A model generated the notes under the pieces. It saw nothing but the letters and a program-made list of their open reading frames with translations. It did no database searches and was not told the origin of the DNA. Below are positions 58,906 to 64,000 of a DNA stretch of 64,000 bases, piece by piece. This DNA is from Gemmata massiliana (GTDB lineage: Bacteria; Planctomycetota; Planctomycetia; Gemmatales; Gemmataceae), in NCBI GenBank assembly GCA_000531095.1, contig HG799462.1, positions 685,551 to 749,550 on the forward strand. The letters run 5' to 3'. The translations under genes and the position numbers were made by a program. Each line of letters begins with the position of its first letter. Position 1 is the first letter of the stretch.

Positions 58906-60060
58906 GTGAACGATCGCGACGCACTGTTAGCGGCGATTCTGGCTCAACCCGATGAGGATACGCCGCGATTGATTTACGCGGACTGGCTCGACGAAAATGG
59001 CGAGCCAGAACGCGCCGAATTTATTCGCCTACAGTGCCGGCTTCCGCATCTGTCACGCCGCACGGCCGAAGCGAAACGACTAACTGCACGCGAAACCGAA
59101 CTCCGGGTGAAGCTCTTCAAACACCTCGACAAGTTGCCATTCACCAAGATTAGCTACCGCCGCGGGTTCGTGGATTCGATCACGTCCGGGCTGCAAATCT
59201 TTGCCAAATGCGCACCTGAATTACGAACTGAAGATACGCCAGCGTTTGAGTTAATTCTCGATCCCGATAAAGAAGATGATGAGCTGTTACATGAGCCCAG
59301 TGATGGTGGAAGATCGATTATTCCATCTATCGCAGACCAGCAAGAACTTCGGCGATGCGTTTCTTTAGACCCACGAGTCTATTTTTGGTTAGAAACCGCC
59401 GAGGCACTATTCAGCTCACCGAATCTGACGGGACTCCGCAAACTACGCGCGTCCGGTAACGCGGGTGGCGCTTTTGAGTATTTAGACTCCCCAACGTTCT
59501 TAAATCTTCAGCTACTGAATCTGCGTAATAACGACGACCTTGACCATCATCCACCCGAGATCAAGCGCCTCGTTTCCTCTTCCCACCTTGTGAATCTCGA
59601 ATATCTGAATCTTAGCGCCTGTAATCTTGACAACGATTCTCTTCAGAATTTCATCACAACAACGCACCTCCAACGGCTGCGCGCCTTGGACGTTTCAGAA
59701 AATCCTCTCGGTCGCGAGCTTGTGAATTTCTTTCGCGCGCGCAGTTTACCCGCGCTAGTTGAGCTGAATTTGTCAAGCTCCCTTGATTGGTGGGGGCGGG
59801 AAACTACGGAAGTGAATGAAGATATAAAACTTTTGACCGACTCACCGCGCATTGAACAATTAACGAAACTAGCATTGTGTCAAAATTCGATCACCGATGA
59901 AGGCGCGATCGCAATCGCCAAATCGCCGCGCAAGTTGCAACTTGCGCGATTGGATTTGGGAGGGAATCAGATCAGCGAGACTGCAAAGCAGGCATTGGAA
60001 AACCGATTCGGGCGTGGCGTATGCACCTACCGCCAGCCCGGTGACCGCAACCGTCGGTGA
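58906..60060 (+). CDS. TIGR02996-domain protein with leucine-rich repeats
   Basis: 384 residues from GTG 58906 (GAGGA upstream). TIGR02996 at the N-terminus: LLAAILAQPDEDTPRLIYAD, WLDENGEPERAEFIRLQCRL. About eight LRRs follow: LLNLRNNDDLDHHPPEIKRL, NLEYLNLSACNLDNDSLQN, RLRALDVSENPLGRELVNF, PALVELNLSS, LTKLALCQNSITDEGAIAIA, LARLDLGGNQIS. The gene is visibly lower in GC than its neighbours and contains runs like AAATCTTCAG and GATATAAAAC, which hints at a distinct history. Function is unknown. Confidence 0.85.
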   Translation: MNDRDALLAAILAQPDEDTPRLIYADWLDENGEPERAEFIRLQCRLPHLSRRTAEAKRLTARETELRVKLFKHLDKLPFTKISYRRGFVDSITSGLQIFAKCAPELRTEDTPAFELILDPDKEDDELLHEPSDGGRSIIPSIADQQELRRCVSLDPRVYFWLETAEALFSSPNLTGLRKLRASGNAGGAFEYLDSPTFLNLQLLNLRNNDDLDHHPPEIKRLVSSSHLVNLEYLNLSACNLDNDSLQNFITTTHLQRLRALDVSENPLGRELVNFFRARSLPALVELNLSSSLDWWGRETTEVNEDIKLLTDSPRIEQLTKLALCQNSITDEGAIAIAKSPRKLQLARLDLGGNQISETAKQALENRFGRGVCTYRQPGDRNRR

Positions 60061-60086
60061 AGAAGCCGCATTCCTCCATTGCGGCT

Positions 60087-60365
60087 CTACGCGCTCCGGT
60101 ACGCGGCTTCGAGGTGCTTCACGTAAGTCGCGGCGTTCGTGAGCGGCGAGTTCGACACCATGTCCCGGAGGCTACCGCGGAGGTCGGCGAGCGCGTCGCG
60201 CTGGTCGGCCCACGTCGCGGCCAGCGGGAGTGGGCTCGGGATGACGACGGGGACGGGATTCGCGAGGTCCATGACCACACGATGGAGGGCTTGTGGGCCG
60301 CGCTCCGCACGTTCCGCGGGATCTGCAAGCATTACCTCCACCAGCACCCGTGTTCCCGTGGGCAC
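60087..60365 (-). CDS. Small hypothetical protein
   Basis: 92 residues if it starts at GTG 60365: ALHRVVMDLANPVPVVIPSP, LAATWADQRDALADLRGSLR, NAATYVKHLEAAYRSA. No ribosome site or family is recognised; codon use and helix-like composition make it plausible. It converges on the TIGR02996-LRR gene. Confidence 0.42.
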   Translation of the reverse strand: MPTGTRVLVEVMLADPAERAERGPQALHRVVMDLANPVPVVIPSPLPLAATWADQRDALADLRGSLRDMVSNSPLTNAATYVKHLEAAYRSA

Positions 60366-60473
60366 ACAACAAGGTCGGCGCGGCGGGTATGATCCGCATA
60401 CTATTTGGGCTCACCCAGTCCACCCCGGCGGCCTCATGAGCCTTCACTCAACAAGTGCCAGCGAGGGTGCTTC

Positions 60474-62009
60474 TCACACCGCAGGGTCTTTGCCGTTCGT
60501 CCAGGGGCCGGCGAGCGATTGGTGCGGGGGCGGTTGCACGACCCCACCGTCGCCGCCGCTCCAACCGAAGACTTGGTTTGGTTTTGCGCCTTGTTTGCTG
60601 CGCTTCTCCCATCGCTCGGCCCAAGTCGAATCCGCGGTCGTAATCGCTCGCTTCTCGCGATCCCAGAAGAGCGCCTTACCCGTGCGATAGCTCTGCACGG
60701 CCATTGCCGCAGTCGTAACGGCCACGGCCCCCAGATCCGGCGGGCTGAACGTGCTCTGGCGCTTGGCCCGAACGCATTCCAGAAAGTTCTCCCACAACGC
60801 TTCGGTGTCGTTCCGCGGCGGCTCCACGTTCTCGACCGAGGCCGGTTCGGGCGCTTGCTCCATCCGGGCCGGGAAACTCGCGCCGCGGGTGGGATCGTCG
60901 CGGAACACCTGGAACCCGCCCTTCACGAACTTGATCGCACCCAGGCGCCCGCGAATGACGTCTTCGATCGGGTAGCCGCTCAGGGTGGTCGCGGTCACGA
61001 CGAGCTGACAGCCCTCTTCGTAGTCCGCGACCACGGTCCCCACGTCGGGCACATCGCGCCCGTCGTATTCGAGGTACAGCCCGCCGCCGGCCGTCACGCG
61101 GGCCGGGAACCGCACACCCATTGCTGCGCTCATGCGCGTGACGTGGTGCGTGAGCATGTCGGTGAACGGCCCGCCGCTGAACGGCCACAGGCACCGCCAC
61201 TGGGCGAACGCGGCGCGGTCGAACGGTTGCTCCCGCGGAGTAGGCCCGACGCGGTTCCCCGCGCACTCGAACTGGTGCCCGAGGAACAGATCCCAATCGA
61301 TGGTCTTGGGACTCATTTGCTTCGCGAGCCGGTAGAAGCGCCACTGGCCGCGAACGTCGTTCCGGAAGAAGCCGGTTTGTGCGTGAGCGACGTGCCCGAT
61401 GACCCCAGTGCGGATCGCGTCGAACGCCCGCATCCAGACCGCGTCGGCCATCGCCTGCACGCCCACCGTCACCACCCGACCGGTGTGCTTCCACGCATCC
61501 ACCACCGCCACGGCCTCTTCCGCCGTGCGCGTCATCGGTTTCTCGATGAACACGTCTTTACCAGCGGTGAGTGCGTCGAGCGTCATGCGCCCGTGCCAGT
61601 GGTCCGGCGTCGTGATGCACACCGCGTCCACGTCCGCGCGATCGAGTACGACGCGGTAGTCCTTTGTGACGTGGGACTTATCGCTCCGATCGAGTCCGCA
61701 CTTCCGCGCGGAGGGGTACAGCCCCTGCGAATACCGGCGCCGCGTAACCTTCCCACCGAAGTGAATTTCGTACTCGTCCTCGAGCCCGTCCCACACGTCG
61801 CACACCGCGACCGGCGCGACCGGTTTCCCCTCGTTCGCGAACCTGTTGACGAGGTCGATGTGGGCCTGCGCCCGGCCACCGCACCCCAAAAATGCGACTC
61901 GAACGCGCTCGTTGCTGCCCACGACGTTGCCGTAGGAAGCCGCCGACAGCGACAGGGCCGCGGCCGAGCCAAAAAACTTGCGGCGATCGAGTGGCGGAGG
62001 TGTTGGCAT
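60474..62009 (-). CDS. Gfo/Idh/MocA family oxidoreductase, exported
   Basis: 511 residues with a Tat-like signal (DRRKFFGSAAALSLSAAS). NAD(P)-binding Rossmann motif VAFLGCGGRAQAH, conserved EKP in KDVFIEKPM, TTPDHWHGRMTLDAL, and WDLFLG in the C-terminal substrate domain. Such exported Gfo/Idh/MocA proteins are very numerous in planctomycetes and probably oxidise or process sugar derivatives. ATG 62009 follows GGGAAG. It diverges from carA. Confidence 0.9.
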   Translation of the reverse strand: MPTPPPLDRRKFFGSAAALSLSAASYGNVVGSNERVRVAFLGCGGRAQAHIDLVNRFANEGKPVAPVAVCDVWDGLEDEYEIHFGGKVTRRRYSQGLYPSARKCGLDRSDKSHVTKDYRVVLDRADVDAVCITTPDHWHGRMTLDALTAGKDVFIEKPMTRTAEEAVAVVDAWKHTGRVVTVGVQAMADAVWMRAFDAIRTGVIGHVAHAQTGFFRNDVRGQWRFYRLAKQMSPKTIDWDLFLGHQFECAGNRVGPTPREQPFDRAAFAQWRCLWPFSGGPFTDMLTHHVTRMSAAMGVRFPARVTAGGGLYLEYDGRDVPDVGTVVADYEEGCQLVVTATTLSGYPIEDVIRGRLGAIKFVKGGFQVFRDDPTRGASFPARMEQAPEPASVENVEPPRNDTEALWENFLECVRAKRQSTFSPPDLGAVAVTTAAMAVQSYRTGKALFWDREKRAITTADSTWAERWEKRSKQGAKPNQVFGWSGGDGGVVQPPPHQSLAGPWTNGKDPAV

Positions 62010-62183
62010 GAGTTCGACTTCCCGCCCCAAGCGGGAGAGAGTTTGGGGCCAGCTTTCGTCTTTTTGGACGTCCCGACGGCGCGAATCGTTCCCGACATCA
62101 TATTCGATCGGCCACAGCATTCGTAAGATACATCGAGTTTGCGCCGGGATTACACACCGCACGACGAGGACGAAACTCACCAC

Positions 62184-63290
62184 ATGCAAGCGAAATTAGC
62201 TCTGGCTGACGGTACCGTATTCACCGGACGCGGGTTCGGTGCGACCGGCGAAACGACCGGCGAGGTCGTATTTAACACGTCCATGACCGGGTACCAGGAA
62301 GTTCTCACCGACCCGTCTTACACCGGGCAAATCGTCACGATGACGTACCCGCTCATCGGCAACTACGGCACCACCCCGGACGATCAAGAATCCACCCGCG
62401 TGCAGGTCGCCGGGTTCATTGTTCGCGAACTGACCCGCGTGCCGAGCAACTTCCGCTCGAACAACTCGCTCGACGGCTTCCTCAAAGCGAGCAACGTCGT
62501 CGGCATCGAGGGCATCGATACGCGGGCACTGGTGCGCCGGCTCCGTGTGCGCGGGTCGATGAACGGCATCCTCTCGACGGCCGACCTCGACGACGCTTCG
62601 CTTGTGAAAAAGGCGCGCGAGTTCCCCGGTATGGAAGGCCGCGATCTCGTTTCCGAAGTCGTGCCGAAGCAAGCGTTTAAGTGGAAGGACGGGTTCGGGG
62701 CATTCGCCGATCACGTGATCCCGTCCAAGCCGGCGACCAAGCGCGTGGTCGCGATCGATTACGGCATGAAGTGGAACATCCTGCGCTGTCTCACGCAGGT
62801 CGGCTGCGAGGTCACCGTTGTCCCGGGCACCGCGTCCGCGGACGAAGTGCTCTCCCACAACCCGGACGGGATCTTCCTGTCGAACGGCCCCGGCGACCCG
62901 GCCGCGGTGGGTTACGCGATCGACACCGTAAAGAACCTGATCGGCAAGAAACCGATCTTCGGTATCTGTTTGGGGCACCAGTTGCTCGGTTTGGCGTTCG
63001 GCGCGAAGACCTTCAAGCTGAAGTTCGGGCACCGCGGCGCGAACCAGCCGGTGCGGAACGAACTCACGAAGCAGATCGAGATCACCACGCAGAACCACGG
63101 CTTCTCGGTCGACCCGAGCACGCTCCCGTCGAACGTGGTCCCGACGCACATCAACCTGAACGACAACACGCTGGAAGGGCTGAAGCACACGTCGCTTCCG
63201 GTGTTCAGCGTGCAGTACCACCCGGAAGCCGCCGCCGGCCCACACGACTCCAGCTACTTGTTCGAGGACTTCCGCAAGATGATGGGGTGA
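62184..63290 (+). CDS. carA: Carbamoyl-phosphate synthase small subunit
   Basis: 368 residues: it hydrolyses glutamine and delivers ammonia to CarB for carbamoyl phosphate (pyrimidine and arginine synthesis). N-terminal domain TGETTGEVVFNTSMTGYQEV and LTDPSYTGQIVTMTYPLIGN; class I glutaminase domain with the nucleophile in GICLGHQLLGLAFG (Cys262), and His346/Glu348 in VQYHPEA. ATG 62184 was chosen for family N-terminus. carB is not in the window; the next gene is unrelated. Confidence 0.96.
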   Translation: MQAKLALADGTVFTGRGFGATGETTGEVVFNTSMTGYQEVLTDPSYTGQIVTMTYPLIGNYGTTPDDQESTRVQVAGFIVRELTRVPSNFRSNNSLDGFLKASNVVGIEGIDTRALVRRLRVRGSMNGILSTADLDDASLVKKAREFPGMEGRDLVSEVVPKQAFKWKDGFGAFADHVIPSKPATKRVVAIDYGMKWNILRCLTQVGCEVTVVPGTASADEVLSHNPDGIFLSNGPGDPAAVGYAIDTVKNLIGKKPIFGICLGHQLLGLAFGAKTFKLKFGHRGANQPVRNELTKQIEITTQNHGFSVDPSTLPSNVVPTHINLNDNTLEGLKHTSLPVFSVQYHPEAAAGPHDSSYLFEDFRKMMG

Positions 63291-63313
63291 GTGGACGGTA
63301 AGCGGAGTCGCCC

Positions 63314-63709
63314 GTGAAACTCTATCGCGCCATGACGCCGGCCGACGACGGATTGCCGCAAGTTGCTCGTTCGGCTCGGGCGCTAGGTGTTCGCGCACTC
63401 AACGAGTCCACAAACCCGGACGTGACAGCCACCGCTCCCGATGAGATAATTCAACCGGGAACTGGTGGGATGTCGGAAGCTCCGAACGATCCGGCAAATC
63501 TACCGCCACTTCGGAAACCTGCTTCTTTGGGGGGAAAGGGCAAAGACCCAGTTTGGGAGATCGACACCACCGATTTGGGGCCGGATCTACAATTCAGGCA
63601 GGACGGAACCAAACACGTTTTGATCGAACCGGCGCATCCAATGACACTTGCCGAATTTGAGCAAGCGCTAGCTGCGACCCGAGCGAAGTGGGTGCGTCAC
63701 ACCGGTTGA
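63314..63709 (+). CDS. Tse2-like ADP-ribosyltransferase toxin candidate
   Basis: 131 residues, GTG start at 63314. The layout LYRAMTPADDGLPQVARSAR, ALGVR near the N-terminus, a GTGGMSEAPNDPANLPPLRK loop, a central VWEIDTTDLGPDLQFRQDGT and C-terminal HVLIEPAHPMTLAEFEQALA fits what I recall of the Tse2-like ADP-ribosyltransferase toxin family (type VI and toxin-antitoxin associated). No signal or membrane segment. It is followed 18 bp later by a small acidic ORF, the usual arrangement for a toxin with an antidote. The assignment is moderate and needs a profile search. Confidence 0.55.
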   Translation: MKLYRAMTPADDGLPQVARSARALGVRALNESTNPDVTATAPDEIIQPGTGGMSEAPNDPANLPPLRKPASLGGKGKDPVWEIDTTDLGPDLQFRQDGTKHVLIEPAHPMTLAEFEQALAATRAKWVRHTG

Positions 63710-63727
63710 GTTCATGAGGGGAGGGCT

Positions 63728-64000
63728 ATGGCAACTCCATTCGAGCGCGCGAAGGCGGCGTGGGAATCACCCAACCGCGAAAGCGAACTGAATCGCGTCG
63801 TCGAGGCAATGGCGAGTGAAGCGGTTGCGCGCGATGAACTCGACAACGCACTCGGCCAATTACTCGACGAGGTGCGCGACGCAGGCGCAGATGACGAGAC
63901 GGAAGAAATAATCAATAACGTCGGTGACCGACTTCACGGATGGTGTCACGAAAGTCGGCGAATCAGTGCGGAAACGTCGGCGCAACCCACCCAAGAAGAA
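63728..64000 (+). CDS. Small acidic protein, partial, possible antitoxin/immunity partner
   Basis: The frame is open to the window edge (91 codons visible). A strong GAGGGGAGGG site lies just upstream of ATG 63728. The product is acidic and helical (ESELNRVVEAMASEAVARDE, LLDEVRDAGADDETEE) and ends in view with RLHGWCHESRRISAETSAQP. Its position right after the Tse2-like gene suggests an antidote or companion, but no family is recognised and the 3' end is missing. Confidence 0.55.
   Translation, partial: MATPFERAKAAWESPNRESELNRVVEAMASEAVARDELDNALGQLLDEVRDAGADDETEEIINNVGDRLHGWCHESRRISAETSAQPTQEE

Noticed and set aside
60405..62126. Plus-strand frame opposite the Gfo/Idh/MocA gene
   Set aside because: Antisense shadow of a clear NAD-binding oxidoreductase.
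62196..63398. Minus-strand frame opposite carA
   Set aside because: carA is unambiguous; the opposite frame has no domain.

Overview
This window is chromosomal DNA of a high-GC planctomycete, most likely a Gemmataceae member (Gemmata or a close relative). Four proteins carry the planctomycete-typical TIGR02996 repeat-companion domain (PDEDTPRLIYADWLDENG-like) followed by leucine-rich-repeat-like tails. Two large surface proteins open with the LE-x-LE-x-R-x-x-PA style N-terminus seen in planctomycete exported proteins. A DUF1501 protein, a PQQ-type dehydrogenase joined to a cytochrome c, many small lipoproteins and many palindromic intergenic repeats fit the same group. There is no rRNA, CRISPR array, prophage or intact insertion sequence.

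Layout. 0-4 kb: RNase HI, tsaB (apparently frameshifted), two small lipoproteins and moeA, which holds an in-frame repeat insertion. 4-9 kb: a metzincin-like FG-GAP surface protein, a TIGR02996 protein and a nucleoside-deoxyribosyltransferase-like protein. 9-16 kb: acyl-CoA desaturase, an orphan CoA-transferase B subunit, a TIGR02996 protein, serine acetyltransferase, a candidate small RNA with repeated purine-rich loops, a YbhN-type flippase-like membrane protein, tRNA-Ala(GGC) and a frameshifted secreted glycerophosphodiesterase. 16-25 kb: WD40 and LRR proteins, a CBM9-PQQ dehydrogenase-cytochrome c fusion and a second FG-GAP protein. 25-33 kb: a two-gene ABC exporter, a P450, a MITE-like palindromic element, DUF1501 and TPR proteins. 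33-43 kb: a NagB/PIG-L fusion, a three-gene envelope cluster with a redox-dead thioredoxin domain, a trmJ operon and a permuted papain-like protein.

43.7-51.1 kb is the most coherent system: a divergent TolC-like lipoprotein gene and a TetR-led operon (TetR, periplasmic adaptor, LolD/MacB-type ATPase, two different FtsX-like permeases, and a 63-residue TIGR02996 mini-protein). Two near-identical palindromic operators sit in the divergent region, one of them between the -35 and -10 of a strong-looking promoter. This looks like a self-regulated tripartite efflux or lipid/lipoprotein export machine.

51-64 kb: a zinc-ribbon-ended membrane sensor, an EF-hand protein, two small Tyr/Pro-rich secreted proteins, an ECF-sigma-like protein with an N-terminal hydrophobic segment, an esterase-SMP-30 fusion, an alpha/beta-hydrolase lipoprotein whose last 104 bp are repeated 1074 bp downstream, a DUF4241-like protein, a TIGR02996-LRR protein, a Gfo/Idh/MocA oxidoreductase, carA, and at the edge a Tse2-like ADP-ribosyltransferase toxin candidate followed closely by a small acidic ORF that may be its antidote. 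All functional calls are from reading the translated sequence and family knowledge; no database search was run.
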